From Edolisoma coerulescens (taxonomy: Eukaryota; Chordata; Aves; Passeriformes; Campephagidae): DNA of 64,000 nt. A program made the position numbers and the translations under genes. The stretch spans positions 964,931-1,028,930 of the forward strand of contig VWZW01002569.1 of NCBI GenBank assembly GCA_013397115.1, in the 5' to 3' direction. Of this stretch, positions 37,376-49,354 are shown piece by piece; within the stretch, counting starts at the first letter, position 1; every line of letters starts with the position of its first letter. The notes below the pieces were generated by a model. The model saw only the letters and a program-made list of their open reading frames with translations. It ran no database searches and was not told where the DNA came from.

Positions 37376-37766
37376 AGAGAGCCGCGGCTACCTGCGGAGC
37401 CAGGCGACACCCGCCTCCCTCCACCCCGGAAGAGGCGGACCGGCCTGGAGACACTGCGGTCCGCGCTCCTCCCCTGGGCCGGGGCGGGGAACGGTGGCGG
37501 AGCCCGGGGCGGGGAAAGGCGGGTGAAGGAGGGAGAACGGCCGAGCTGTGCCCTGGAAGCGGAACCGCGGCTGTGGTGACTTCCTGCCTCGGGAGGAAGG
37601 AGCGGTGGTTGAAGTTGCGCGTCGGGGTCTGCGCTGGCCCGAGGCACCGGCGGCGGCCGCCCGCGAGGATGCGGCGGGTGGGTCTGGCGGCGCCTCGGGC
37701 GCGTCGCGAGCGCGGCACGGGAGGGGCGGTCCCGGCCCCGTGAGGCCGCGCCGGGGCGAGAGGGAG

Positions 37767-37859
37767 NNNNNNNNNNNNNNNNNNNNNNNNNNNNNNNNNN
37801 NNNNNNNNNNNNNNNNNNNNNNNNNNNNNNNNNNNNNNNNNNNNNNNNNNNNNNNNNNN
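37767..37859. other. Assembly gap (93 N)
   Basis: Run of undetermined bases inside the most GC-rich part of the CpG island, where short-read coverage commonly fails. It may hide part of ABHD13 exon 1 or its donor. Confidence 0.97.
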
Positions 37860-38999
37860 CCGAGCGGTGTGCGGCTCCTGTGCCCGCGCAGCGGGACGTG
37901 GCTGCCGAGGAGCTGCTCCTTTGACGGCGGCGATAAAAGTTCGTGCAGGTGCCTTCCTGCGAAGCCCCGGGAGATCTTTAGCTTCTTGGCAGCAGGGTCT
38001 TGCTTCAGTGTTTCGTTTGTCTCCACTGCCATATGGAACAATTCCTGCAAACGGGTGCTTGTAGAAGGTGGAGCTGCTGGTAACTCTAGTGTTCCTAATG
38101 GGCCAAGTGATTTTTTTGAAAAGGCTGAATGGGTGTTTCTCTTAAGTCAAAAAGGAAATAATTTAGCAAGCTTGGAAATTATTATGTTTTAGGAGCCTAT
38201 GGTCCCTAGAAAGTTAAGGTTCTAATATAGCCGACCTTGGTTTGTTGTTGTTTGGGGTTTTTTTTTTACACGGTAACATCGTAATTCAAGATGTTTAATT
38301 ATGATGACACTTTGTAGCATTTGTCAGTTGGGAGGAGAAGTATCACGCGAGTTAAGGGGAAGACATTTTTAGTTGTGAGTATAGACAACTTGATGCAGAG
38401 CTGTGGATGTTGTCTGTTTGAAATAAGTAGGACAACTAACTCGTTGATTTTAAAGCCAGAGCCATTAAATGTGTCACACTTAAATTATTCTTACTGTACT
38501 TTTTCCTTTGTTAGGAGTCGCTAATTTGCTGTTGTTTTTCTTTTTTTTTTTAATGAGTGTCTCTGTAGGATTTTAGTACTAAGAAGGTGTATTTTTCATG
38601 TCCTTACTAAGCTTGTAGGTTTTCTTCCGGATCAGTTCCCCCTCTGAAACTAACTTTTTATAGTTGAGGACCTAATATTTCTACTTACAGATGTCTTCTG
38701 AATAAATATGAGTAAATGTAACACTTGTGCAAATCTTGTCTGTATCTGGAGGAGGTAGAGTCCAGGAAAAGGAAGTGGAGACAAATAGATGTCATTAGGT
38801 ATTTAAGAACACAGAGAAATATTTGATTTTGTCTGTTTGTTTTGAAATCCAAAGGATTGCAGTAAGTGTTAAGACATAACTTTTTGGTTTTTTAAGCTGC
38901 TAAATGAGGAAGCAGCCATTAAACACCTGATTGTGCTTCTTAGCACTAACTTTAAAGCTGCTTATGCACTAAAAGTTAGTTTTAAGGAAACAATGCAAT

Positions 39000-39112
39000 G
39001 TTTGTTTTTATGCACTATGTATGCTATATTATGCTATATTATTATTAAAATTATTATATATGTATATTATTATAGTATTACAGTATTGTTATATAGTGTG
39101 TGTTGTGTGTAT
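39000..39112. repeat. AT-rich and (TG) imperfect microsatellite
   Basis: TATGCTATAT is duplicated near 39018-39040, followed by TTA/TATA runs and a short GTGTGTTGTGTGT tract. Confidence 0.75.
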
Positions 39113-39367
39113 AGTCCAGGACATTTTGTTGTGATTCTTGGACTTCATTAAAAGATGTTTTCAAGTTCATCAAATGTTTCAAACAAGCATTCAGCTTGAT
39201 AGGAGGAGCATGAGATGCACAGTTTCATTAATGAAGCTGTTGTAACTTCTAGGGGGTTTGGCTCTTATCACTTCTTCATTTTCGTTCAAGTGACGAGATA
39301 AAGAGTAAATTACATGTGTAATTCAAAACAGTTTTACTCAAAATTCATAAATGGAATTGTCTTTCAG

Positions 39368-39403
39368 GCAGAGATGAAGTCTGGGAAATCATCACATCTA
39401 AAG
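39368..39403 (+). other. ABHD13: Candidate 36-nt alternative 5' exon of ABHD13 with uORF start
   Basis: A TTGTCTTTCAG acceptor directly precedes 39368 and an AAAG|GTAAAT donor directly follows 39403, enclosing 36 nt. The exon contains an ATG at 39374. If it is joined to the coding exon at 43555, that ATG opens a short upstream frame of about 18 codons ending at a TGA before the main ABHD13 start. Both splice sites are good matches to consensus, but no transcript evidence is available and paired sites of this quality can occur by chance. Confidence 0.25.
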
Positions 39404-41396
39404 GTAAATGTTTTATGATATGATTAGTGTATGAAAATGATACTTTTTAATATTAAAAAATGTAGAAAAAGACAAAACAACAGAACCTGTGGCAGATACA
39501 AGAGTAATTTCAGCTGCCATTCAAAATGAACAAAAAATTGTTCCCCAGTACTTAAAATATACACTTGAATTTTTGTGATTGTTTTCAGTCGATGATGGTG
39601 TTAACTATTTAAAAATAGCATTAGGGCAAAGCAGAATATTGTTAAAATGCCTTGATCATAAAGAGTTTATTTTTTCTCAAAATTTTTATTATTGTGAGTG
39701 ATTTGTATTTTCAGTAGTTACCTAATTTTGGGGCTTGTATCTCATCTGATAGAACACAGAGGTCTGCAATAGTTCCTAGGCTGTGGATTCAGCGGTGGAG
39801 ATGCATAGATAGAGATATGTGTGTATATCAACACATGTGTATATCCCAACACAAGGCTGAAACTCACCTCTTCCAGATTTCCTTTCTGGTTTGAGAGACA
39901 ATGCAGTTCTGAGGCAGTTTAAGCCACAGGTGCAACAGCAGTCTGGCTAAGTCTTACTTTCATTAGGTCTTAACGTTGAGTTGGGCTGCATTGCTGTTCT
40001 TTTGTGGCAGTGGTTTCCACAGTAAAGCTCTGTATTTCAGTACTGTCTTCTGCTTGTCTTTTAAGCTTGCGAGCATCACCAAATAAATAGTTGTAGGAAA
40101 TATCAGGATTCCCAAAGGCTAGCCTTTCTAATGCATATTATCAGAGGGATAAGGGGAAATTTTTTTTTTTAAAATGCCCTTATGCTTATTTACCTAGCCT
40201 TTAACTTAGTTTAAATAATCAGTGATTATGAAATACTGTGAATGCTGTAAAATGGGGTGTGACTCCTTGTTATAGGAAAATCTTGTTGTTTTCAAAGTTG
40301 CAACAATTACTTGAAATACAATAGTGCTGTAATACAATATTTCTTCCAAAAAAAATTTTTTATGTGAAGCAAGAATGCCCTCCAAGAACTTAAAGGGGTG
40401 AGTGCTTCTTGCTATAACTGGGACATCAGACAGTTATGGGGCAAGTCCATGACTGGTTCTTGTAGTCTAGGAACAGAAGCAGTCTTGTCTAGAGAGAGCA
40501 TGAGGTTTGTTAAGGTGGTGGGTCTGCTCTGTTTCTCAAGTTGACCACATCAGACATCAAAGTCTAAATACACTGTTCTCCCACTCTCACGCCTTTTCCA
40601 GGTTTTTCTGGCCCCTTATTAGTCACAAAATTAGAGATGCAAGAGAAGTGCAACACATTCTCTTCATAATTCAAGACAGAGTATTTCCATCGTAAGATGT
40701 TACACTGTAAACTGCTTGAAAGGTTTATAACTTCCCATCCAGCACACCAGGAGTGGGAAATAAAGACCAAGAAGAGAATTGTGTGTGTGTTGTCTTGCAG
40801 TATGTTGAACAGTCTCAAATCTCATGATTCAAAAAGTGCTGACTTTACTGCTCACTGAATATTACTATATTAGCTTACCCTTTTTGTTTCTGTCCTTCAA
40901 GTGGAAATTTTGTTCTGTTTGTATCATCTTCTGCTGTCCAAGATAGTATTTGGAAGGTCTGTTGCTGTGAGCTCCACAGAAAGTGTGGATTGTAGCTTTA
41001 CTGAGAATGAGCTTGTATTGATTTGGCTTAGAGTCTCTTTCAGGCATGTGTGCTTGTTCAAGAAACCACACTCTTCTGCTCTAATCTTTTAATTGTTATT
41101 GGAAGGTGGAGAGGAGCTTAGGAGAAACTTTTATCTTAGTTCTCTAGCTAACAAATCTTGCAATAAGATGTGAAGGCCTCGAAATGAATGGAACTAGTGA
41201 AGTTTCACATAGCTGGGAAAAAAAACTTTAATAGTAATGTAATTGTTCAGTATTACAGAGTAGTCAGCTTTATTTAAATATATAGTGAGCATGAAACATT
41301 TGTGGCTGTGTAGTTTGCCCTTCCTGGTAACTATTTGCTGTATGTTGAGCTTTAGTTGTAGGATGTAATGGTTTTGCAACTCCAGTAGCAAAGTAT

Positions 41397-41448
41397 TTAT
41401 ATATACCTATATATATATATATATATATACACACACCTATATATATAA
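41397..41448. repeat. (TA)n/(CA) microsatellite
   Basis: An almost perfect TA run of about 24 bases, flanked by ACACAC and CCTATATA units. Confidence 0.88.
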
Positions 41449-43554
41449 AAGAAGTAATCACACAGCAGCAGTATCTCAGTAGTATAGCATTTGGATAATA
41501 TTAGCCTGCTGAAATAAAAATGGGAGTGGTACACTTCTCATAAAACTAATATGGCTTGTAAAATGAGCTCTGGGTATCAGTCTCCAAATAATAATCCTTA
41601 GTGTATGTGGGATAGCCATTACAAGACTTAATCACTTTAAGAGAGATTTTTATTACTTCTTTGTCTCTTAGTAGTTTTGTTTAGCAGTGGATCTCTTACT
41701 CTTGTGAATATCTTGTTGAAAAAGCATTTTTGGAGTTTCTTTCATTTTTGAAGAAAGTCAGCAAAATGTTGAATAGCGTAGCTAAGGAGAATGGTTTTAC
41801 TGTCTCATTATCAATGTTCATATAGTCTTGAATAATCTTGAAATGTAATGCAGGAAATGTTTGTTAACTTCTTTAGAAAGTCCTCTCAGAAATTGAAGTA
41901 GCTACTTTATATGTCTTCTAATCATTGTGAGTTCTTTTCAAGGGAAACGGATCACAAGAATTAAATCTTCAAATAGACAATATTTGTGCATACTTGAATG
42001 TGGATACTAAACATGAACTTATATATAATATAAGAGAACAAAGTTGGGGTAACTGCTCTTTTAGACTACTTTCTATTTCACCAGTTTTATGTATTTGGAG
42101 TAGATACGTTATGTAAAATCTTAATATCACATTGGTTTTGATTAATACATGAATCTTAAGATGTGGCAGATTTATTTTTATTTCTGATTTTTGTTCTAAT
42201 TTTTGCATAAAATATTTAGAGACGGCAGGTTTTCCTGATTTTATGGTCCTTTCCTGGTTTTATGGGTGCTCATATCTGTGGAATGCAAAGGCTGTAGCTG
42301 CAGACGTCACCTTTTATCACTCGAGCCTACCAATACGGCTGGTGCAAAATGCTTAGACTCCTTTGGAGTTTGAATTCAGGTTATTGCTGTGCTATATCAT
42401 TTTAGGAGATTATAACTTTGCGTCCAACGTGTAACTATTATCTGCTATATAACTTAGTGTTCTTAAACAAGTGAGTTTTTGCTGTCCCTTCCAGGTAGTG
42501 TGACTATTCAATTCAGTGGTGACTAAATGGTTACTGTAATTTTTGTATAGGTTTGGCAGTTTTTGTCTGTTTCCATATGAACCAGGAGTGGATACTGTGA
42601 GATCTTGTATGGATGCTGGGAGACGTAACTATCTCTTTTGGTTGGAAAGAAGGTTTAATCTGTTGTCATTAACATCACTCTCCTCATTTTATGCTGTGTG
42701 TATGTTTTTGTCATGAGTCTGTTTTCATGTTTGGTATTTTCAGCAGTGCTTTTCATTGACCAGAGAATAATGTAGTTAGCTGACTGTTTTCAGTGGTCTT
42801 GCATGATGATAAAACCTTCCATTCAGCTAAAGACTTAATGCGGATTATTGATCTGATAGTGGAAAATTATTGTTATAAATCAGAAGCAATCAAAATATAG
42901 CAAAAAAAGCTGTCACAAATGTAACTACAATGTGGTATCTTAGTATAGAGGAGTCTCTCTCTTCTGGGCAGTTCAGGTGTTTTAAGCCTGAACTGTAACC
43001 ATCTCTGTAACCAGAGATGATTGAGATGCTGAAAGACAGCCACTAAACCATAGCAGTGCTGGGATGTGGGGTGAGCCTCCACTGGCTGCAGAGTGACGTG
43101 CACAGGTTTACTGCATGCTACTTAGCAACTTAGAAATAAAGGCTATTTTTGTTTGTGTTCTCGGACTTCTAGAGTTACTTATATGAGCAGCTTTGACAAA
43201 CTGGTGGTACAGTCTGTGTGGTTGTTCTCTTGGTTAGCAGGAAAGTCTGAGGGAAAGCAGAAGTTACTGTGGTCTCAGTCAACCAGTCTTCTAGTGCTGT
43301 TAATGGACTTTGCCAGCAGAAACACTGTAAATGGGATTTTGAAGAGTTCTAAAGCCTTTCCCTTATGATTGCTTTTTCTGCATGTTTTACAGAGTCTAAT
43401 GGTTTCCAAAAGTTCAAAGTTAGTTTGCCATCAAATTTTATGTTAATGCTCCAATACATTCCCTTGCCATTAATCTCCTGCAAGTACAAATGCTTAAATT
43501 GCTTCCTTTTTCTTTTCCCTATATTTATATATATACATTTGGATTCTTTTGCAG

Positions 43555-43589
43555 GATTTACTTGGAGTGAAAGATCACTGACTTCTACA
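43555..43589 (+). other. ABHD13: ABHD13 5' UTR part of coding exon
   Basis: Follows a pyrimidine-rich acceptor (GGATTCTTTTGCAG, AG at 43553-43554). The frame is open upstream of the ATG back to 43365, but that part is intronic and not conserved in character. Confidence 0.75.
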
Positions 43590-44603
43590 ATGGAAAAATC
43601 ATGGATGCTTTGGACCTTTGTTAAAAGATGGCTACTAGCTTTGGCTTCCTGGTCTTGGAGTCTCTGCCGTATTTGTCTTTTGCCCTTGATAGTGACTTTT
43701 CACTTGTACGGAGGCATTATACTACTTATATTAATATTTGTATCAATAGCAGGTATATTATATAAATTCCAGGATGTTCTGCTTTACTTTCCTGAGCAGC
43801 CCTCTTCATCTCGCCTTTATGTTCCTATGCCCACTGGTATACCACATGAAAACATCTTCATCAAAACCAAAGATGGAGTTCTTCTCAATCTTATTCTGCT
43901 GAGATACACAGGGGACAATGCAGCATATTCTCCAACCATCATTTACTTTCACGGGAATGCAGGCAACATTGGCCACAGGTTGCCAAATGCTTTGTTAATG
44001 CTGGTAAACCTGAAAGTAAACTTAATTCTGGTCGATTATAGAGGGTATGGAAAAAGCGAAGGAGAAGCAAGCGAAGAAGGCTTGTACTTAGATTCTGAGG
44101 CTGTCTTAGACTATGTGATGACTCGGTCTGATCTTGATAAAACAAAAATTTTTCTTTTTGGCCGTTCCTTGGGAGGAGCAGTAGCTATTCACTTAGCTTC
44201 TGAAAATTCCCATAGAATTTCTGCCATCGTGGTGGAGAACACCTTTCTTAGCATCCCATACATGGCCAGCACTTTGTTCTCTTTCTTTCCGATGAGGTAT
44301 CTTCCATTATGGTGCTACAAAAATAAATTTCTATCCTACAGAAAAATCTCTCAGTGCAGAATGCCTTCTCTCTTCATCTCTGGGTTGTCTGACCAGTTAA
44401 TTCCGCCAGTTATGATGAAGCAACTTTATGAATTATCCCCAGCTCGGACTAAGAGATTGGCGATATTTCCTGATGGAACTCACAATGACACTTGGCAGTG
44501 CCAGGGTTATTTCACTGCACTTGAACAGTTCATCAAAGAAGTAATAAAGAGTCACTCCCCTGAAGAAATGGCAAAAACATCATCTAACGTAACAATAATA
44601 TAG
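43590..44603 (+). CDS. ABHD13: Alpha/beta hydrolase domain-containing protein 13
   Basis: Membrane-anchored serine hydrolase whose physiological substrate is not firmly established. It has 337 residues in one exon, the same length as human. A type II signal-anchor lies at about residues 38-58 (LYGGIILLILIFVSIAGILY), followed by the luminal/extracytoplasmic alpha/beta-hydrolase fold. The oxyanion-region motif HGNAGN is at 121-126. The nucleophile elbow is GRSLGG with Ser193, and the other triad residues are Asp268 (SGLSDQ) and His298 (DGTHND). An N-glycosylation sequon NDT at 299-301 is next to the catalytic His. The start at 43590 is the first ATG after the splice acceptor and gives the family-standard N-terminus MEKSWMLW. 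The frame is intact. The gene is divergently transcribed from LIG4 from the shared CpG island. Confidence 0.97.
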   Translation: MEKSWMLWTFVKRWLLALASWSWSLCRICLLPLIVTFHLYGGIILLILIFVSIAGILYKFQDVLLYFPEQPSSSRLYVPMPTGIPHENIFIKTKDGVLLNLILLRYTGDNAAYSPTIIYFHGNAGNIGHRLPNALLMLVNLKVNLILVDYRGYGKSEGEASEEGLYLDSEAVLDYVMTRSDLDKTKIFLFGRSLGGAVAIHLASENSHRISAIVVENTFLSIPYMASTLFSFFPMRYLPLWCYKNKFLSYRKISQCRMPSLFISGLSDQLIPPVMMKQLYELSPARTKRLAIFPDGTHNDTWQCQGYFTALEQFIKEVIKSHSPEEMAKTSSNVTII

Positions 44604-45639
44604 TTAATATTCTTCTTTGGGGTGGAGTGGGGCAAGTACCTGCACTGTACCTTGATTTGTGACAAGTGGTAAAAGAATGTCTGTTTTTAAATTTATGTCA
44701 TGTCTGTACTTGCCTAAAGAGTGAAATTAAACTTGGAAAGGTCTGATATTTTATTAAGGTGTTCCAGATAACTTTTACATTTGCAGCATTGTAAATGAAC
44801 CATTTTATGTCTTTCTCATACTTTTTTGGTATCTCTGTCCATATATTCCATTTGTTTGATATGTACAACAGATGCTATTAAAGAAACTTGCTACAAAAGT
44901 AGTACAGAATGTATTTAGAACAATGGGAGGCTCTTCAGTATTCACTGCTGTATGTGTGAGCTTTTTGGACAGCCATGGTTAGCACAATGATTTGTTGCTT
45001 CTCTTAGAGTTTATTTAAAGTGTGCCATGCATGAGATTAGTGTTTTATTTCTTGAAATTTTATATTATGCAAAGTGGGAAGTCTTTAATATGCTAAATAA
45101 TATAAAATGACATAAATGGTAGAGTATACTTGCAGGTACACTATCCTGGGTTACTACTGGTTTTATGGTTATGCAAACTTACATATGTCAAACTGCAGCT
45201 GAATATGAAGATACTTGCCTTGTTTTCATTTACTGTTTGTATTATAATAGTGCACAGAAGGTTGTATGTGCCTAACATCGTGACTTCAGGATTTACCCAG
45301 GCAATTTCTCCATAGAAAATAGAAGTAACTTTCAGAAAGAGATGAGTGCGATCTAAGCTCCTTTCTGCCTCAAGCTCTCCTCACTAATGTACAGGCAAAC
45401 TGTTTGTTAGTACTAGTCTGCTTGTGCATTTGAGGTGGTATTTCTCAAGGCAAAATGGGTGGTCATACAAGGTTAAAGTAGATTTTTGTGTTCAGGCTTT
45501 TACAATGGTGTAGTTAAATGTTTGTGCCCTTTATTTATGCCTCCAAAAGAAACAAATTCAAATAATTACTAGTGATCACATGATTAGAGATTAATGTGTA
45601 CAGTTGTTACAGTAAGGATAATGAAAATGAGCAGATAGT

Positions 45640-46490
45640 TCTAGGTGGTCATATCCTTGAGGGTAGGAAGGCTCTGTGGATACTGACTGATTGGAGCAAT
45701 GAGCCAAGGCCAACGGCATGAGGTTCAGCAAGGCCAAAGGCTGGGTCCTGCACTTGGGTCACAACAACCCCATGCAGCACTACAGACTGGGGAGAGAGTG
45801 GCTTGAGAGCTGGTCAGCAGAAAAGAGACTTGGAGATGCTGGTCAACAGCCAGCTGGATGTAAGCCAGCAGTATGTCCAAGTGGCCAAGAAGGCCAGTGG
45901 CATCCTGGCCTCTATCAGCAGTAGTGTGGCCAGCAGGACTAGGACAGTGACAGTCCCCCTGTACTCGGCACTGGTGAGGCCACACCTCAAATCCTGTGCT
46001 CAGTTCTGTGCCTCTCACTACAAAAAGGACGTGAGGTGCTGGAGGGAGTCCAGAGATGGGCAACGGAGTTGGGAAGGGTCTGGAGCATAAGTCCTGTGGG
46101 GAGCAGCTGAGGGATATGGTGGTGTTTAGTATGAAGAAAAGGTGGCTCAGGGGAGACCTTACAGCTTTCTACAATCACCTGAAAGGAGGCTGTAGCAAAG
46201 TGAGGGTTGGCCTTTTCTGCCGTGTTTCAAGTGCAAGGATGAGAAGAAATGGTTTTGCATCAGGAAAGGTTCAAACTAGATATTATAAAACAAATTTCAC
46301 TGAAAGTGGTTAGGCATAGGACTAAGTTGCCCAGGGAGGCAGTGGGATCACCATCTCTGGAATTGTTCAAGAGTCAGCTGGATGTGGCACTTGGGGATTT
46401 GGTTTAGGGGTGATTATGGTGGTGTTAGGTTGATGATTGTACTAGATGACCTTGAAGGCATCTTCCAACCTTGCTGACCCTGTGATCAAA
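45640..46490 (+). mobile_element. CR1 LINE 3' part, plus orientation
   Basis: About 850 bp carrying the end of the CR1 reverse-transcriptase ORF and the 3' UTR. Remnant coding (frames 45718-45924 and 45803-46090) reads like the CR1 C-terminus (for example 'GWVLHLGHNNPMQHYRLG'). It continues through the GAGGCCACACCTCAAATCC, CTGAGGGATATGG and GCCCAGGGAGGCAGTGGGAT segments. It ends near a degraded CCTTCCAACCTTG...CTGTGATC terminus. The frames are broken, so it is inactive. Confidence 0.92.
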
Positions 46491-49289
46491 GATAGGCTGT
46501 TAGCTCAGTCTCTAATGAGTTTGGGAGCTGTTTAAATCTCTTCTGCAGGTTTAATTTCTCATCTGCTGCAGCTGAGTTTGTCTCCTCAAAATATTTTTTT
46601 TTTTAATGGAAAGAATAAATTGGAAAATCCTCCACACAGTCTGTAAAGTTGCCCTTTGGATTCAAATTTTTAAATAGACTTTTCTGCCATGTTGTCCTGA
46701 TTCAGAAAAGCATCTCAGCACACACCTAAAATCTGTTTTCTGAGGGACAGTCATATTTTAAGCTTGTGCTTAAGTTTTCTGGTTGAATAAAATTGCTTTC
46801 CTGAACTGGTGCCTTAGTGGTTATGCCTCCTAATGGAATTATATGTACATGTGGGTAATAGTTGTCAGCAATTTGTAGATAGGACAATACATCTTTTTGT
46901 AAATGTGATTTTTGATTTTTTTTTTTTTTAATAAACATATACATACCGGAAGTTGCTGCTTTCTCTGGTAAGTATCTTTTGTGATACTATTATTAAGGTT
47001 TTCTTAGAGTTGATTGAAAAATCTATACATCTTTGTGGATCTATAGACCTAAAAACATTGAGCATAGTTTTAAATCTGAGTGAAACCAAAACTATCTTTT
47101 CAGCCTTAGAGTGGTGATATATATATATTTTTTTTCTTTTGGTGAGGGGGGCACTGGGGGCAAGGTGTATTGGAGAAGTTTGGCTGGGGGCTGGGAGATG
47201 AGGCAGTGTTTGTATAGCAGAAAGGAGTTGATAGACAGCATTGCCTTTCCCTGATGTCTTCTACAGTGAGATGTGAGCTGCTTGCATAGATTGTTTCATC
47301 TACTTCACACTGCTTTAGAATAGAGGTGGAGGGAGAGAAGGAAAATTAGCAGTCAAATACTGCTTTTCTAAAAATCAGTTGATAAAGCCAAAAGAATAGA
47401 TTAATTGTTGGAGACAGAATGAAGAGAAAGTAATTGTTTCAGAAGTTGTCATATCTTGCCATTAAATACCATTTGGGGGGGGTTTCACAAAGCGTCAATT
47501 TCTAAACATGGCATTTAACCTCACTTTCCACCAATCAAAACAAAACTCTCAACCCCAGAATACCCCTAGTGTTCTGTGGTACTTGTATACAAATGAAGTA
47601 CTCCTATTTGAGCACACAGTTGCTAAGGCAAAGTCAAATGTGTGGTGTTAGATTATGGCAATCTGAAACTCTTCAAAGTGGGCTGTATCTAAACATTACT
47701 TTTTATTATCAAGCCATATATTTTCACTATATTGTCTGCAGGACATAAATATGAAACTTTGATTTTGCAGGTATTGGGTATGAGTTGACACACTTATCGT
47801 ATATGCATCCTTTACGCTTAGGTGGTTTCTTCCACCTTCCACGTATGCACAGTTTTACTTCTCCCTCAATGGGTTGGCCACATACACTTGTGAATGAATG
47901 TTATGCTATTTTTCATTGCATTGGTTATGAGAGCCACTGAAGGAAAATAGGAGGGAAGTGATGTTTTTATGCAAATATTCCACTGCTCTGCATACAATTC
48001 TTTAAGGGAGGGAGAATGGAGGGGGAGGAAACCTTTTCTGACAAGTCAAGACTTGTTTTTATTTTATAGACTGTGTGATGGAAACCACAGTTATGTGCTG
48101 CTAAAAACTGAACTGCACGCAATGTAGTAATAATAACTTTAAATTGCCAAAAGGTGTGTTATGATACTGTTGCATTTGTTTTCCCATTATATGTTTTCCC
48201 ATAACAGTTATCCATTTGTGTATAGATGTTTCCCAAATATTTGTCCTGTACTTATAAATTTCTAGTTTAGGAAGAAGCAGAGTTCTTTTCACAGGTTTGT
48301 AAGAAAGCCTCTTAGTTTAAATATGCTCATTAAAGGAATTTTCTCTTTTTATAAGAGGAAATTTAAGTTACAAAAAAACCAAACAAAAACAAACAAGTAA
48401 AAACAAAGTTCCGGAGGAGGGGGGTCAGGAGTTGAACAGCTGTAGCAGTCGAGTTCCTTGTAAGGAAGCATTAGACCTTGTGTGCACACATGTGTGTGGT
48501 TTTAATTAGTGGAAATACTTGAGGCTTCCTACTAACCCAAGTTTACATTCCCAGGATTTGTTTCTGAACTGTGAAATGCAGAGAGATAAGCTGTGCTTTC
48601 TTCTGGAGAAACATTAACTGGTTTAGCTGCCCTCATGTCCATTTCTCAGGTAAAATTAGAAATAGAGCACAAATGCATTTGGTAGGCTACGGACAATCTC
48701 TCAGCTGAAGGGCAGAAGGATTAACTATTTATACAAAATATGCATATCAGCACCTCTAAGCTAATAATTTGGGTCACGTTGGATGTTCACAGTGAGGAAT
48801 GCAAGGCTGAATTGAGAGTCCCAAGGTATGGTCTTTTCTGTTAGCAAAAAGATGCAGATGTACCTCCATTTGTATTTCATAATTCAATTCTTGAAAAATA
48901 CATTTTTATTTTTGTTAATGACAGGTGATTTTGCTAGGGGCACTTCTGCCAAATATTAAATCAGTGCCTCTTGCATGTAGTGGGATCAGCCTGATGTATC
49001 CCATTAGGTATAATTTGCAATGCCATCCTGCTTGTATAATTTAGAGTAGAACCCCTCAGAAGTGTAAATAGAGATAGCATATTGAAGTTCTAAATAACAC
49101 TTGTGTTTTGAATTGAGAAACGGTCACTGATTATGAGATGCAAGCTTTTTATTTGATTTTTCTTTAATATATAGTTAATGCAAAATTGTATTATAAAGTA
49201 TTCTTAAGTTTTGTAGACAAAGCATAAATGTTATTGTATATGTGCTAATTGTGGCAAGGTTTTACATTATCATTCTAGTTGGTTTTTAC

Positions 49290-49295
49290 AATAAA
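49290..49295 (+). other. ABHD13: Candidate ABHD13 polyadenylation signal
   Basis: AATAAA in a T-rich context. A second AATAAA at 49344-49349 is an alternative. Confidence 0.5.
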
Positions 49296-49354
49296 GTTAA
49301 TTTTACAAAAAACACTTTTCTATTTTTATGTACTGACATATGCAATAAATTGAT

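Larger units (their letters stand above)
36990..37940. promoter_or_regulatory. CpG island, bidirectional LIG4/ABHD13 promoter
   Basis: Very GC- and CpG-rich stretch between AT-rich flanks, placed between the divergent LIG4 (minus) and ABHD13 (plus) genes. Visible sites include Sp1-type GGGGCGGGG at 37481-37489 and 37506-37514, an ETS-type CCGGAAG at 37426-37432 and an ETS-type ACTTCCT at 37579-37585. No TATA box is evident. This is the usual architecture of housekeeping head-to-head promoters. The many long overlapping frames here come from high GC content and are not genes. The island is interrupted by the assembly gap. Confidence 0.85.
37860..43554 (+). other. ABHD13: ABHD13 5' intron (with possible end of exon 1)
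   Basis: The first exon of ABHD13 is non-coding in vertebrates and should start in the island to the left, with its exact donor unresolved because of the gap. The following 5.7 kb is AT-rich, without convincing coding frames. It holds (TA)n and AT-rich microsatellites (39000-39112, 41397-41448) and the possible 36-nt exon at 39368-39403. Confidence 0.65.
44604..49310 (+). other. ABHD13: ABHD13 3' UTR (probable extent)
   Basis: Mammalian ABHD13 has a long 3' UTR of several kilobases. Here strong hexamers occur at 49290-49295 and 49344-49349, in a T-rich context with no other gene between. Earlier possible sites include ATTAAA near 44726 and AATAAA near 46614 and 46931, so shorter isoforms are likely. 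A CR1 element (45640-46490) lies inside. Confidence 0.5.

Noticed and set aside
36946..38192. Several long overlapping frames on both strands around 37 kb
   Set aside because: Products of very high GC in the CpG island, some running through the N gap. Arginine-, proline- and alanine-rich with no domains.
42803..42856. C/D-box snoRNA-like pair in the ABHD13 intron (ATGATGA and CTGA)
   Set aside because: The bases flanking the two boxes do not form a terminal stem, and no convincing C'/D' boxes or guide are visible.
43365..43589. 75-codon N-terminal extension of ABHD13
   Set aside because: Open by chance through the 3' end of the intron. A splice acceptor ends at 43554 and the 337-residue product from 43590 matches the family length.
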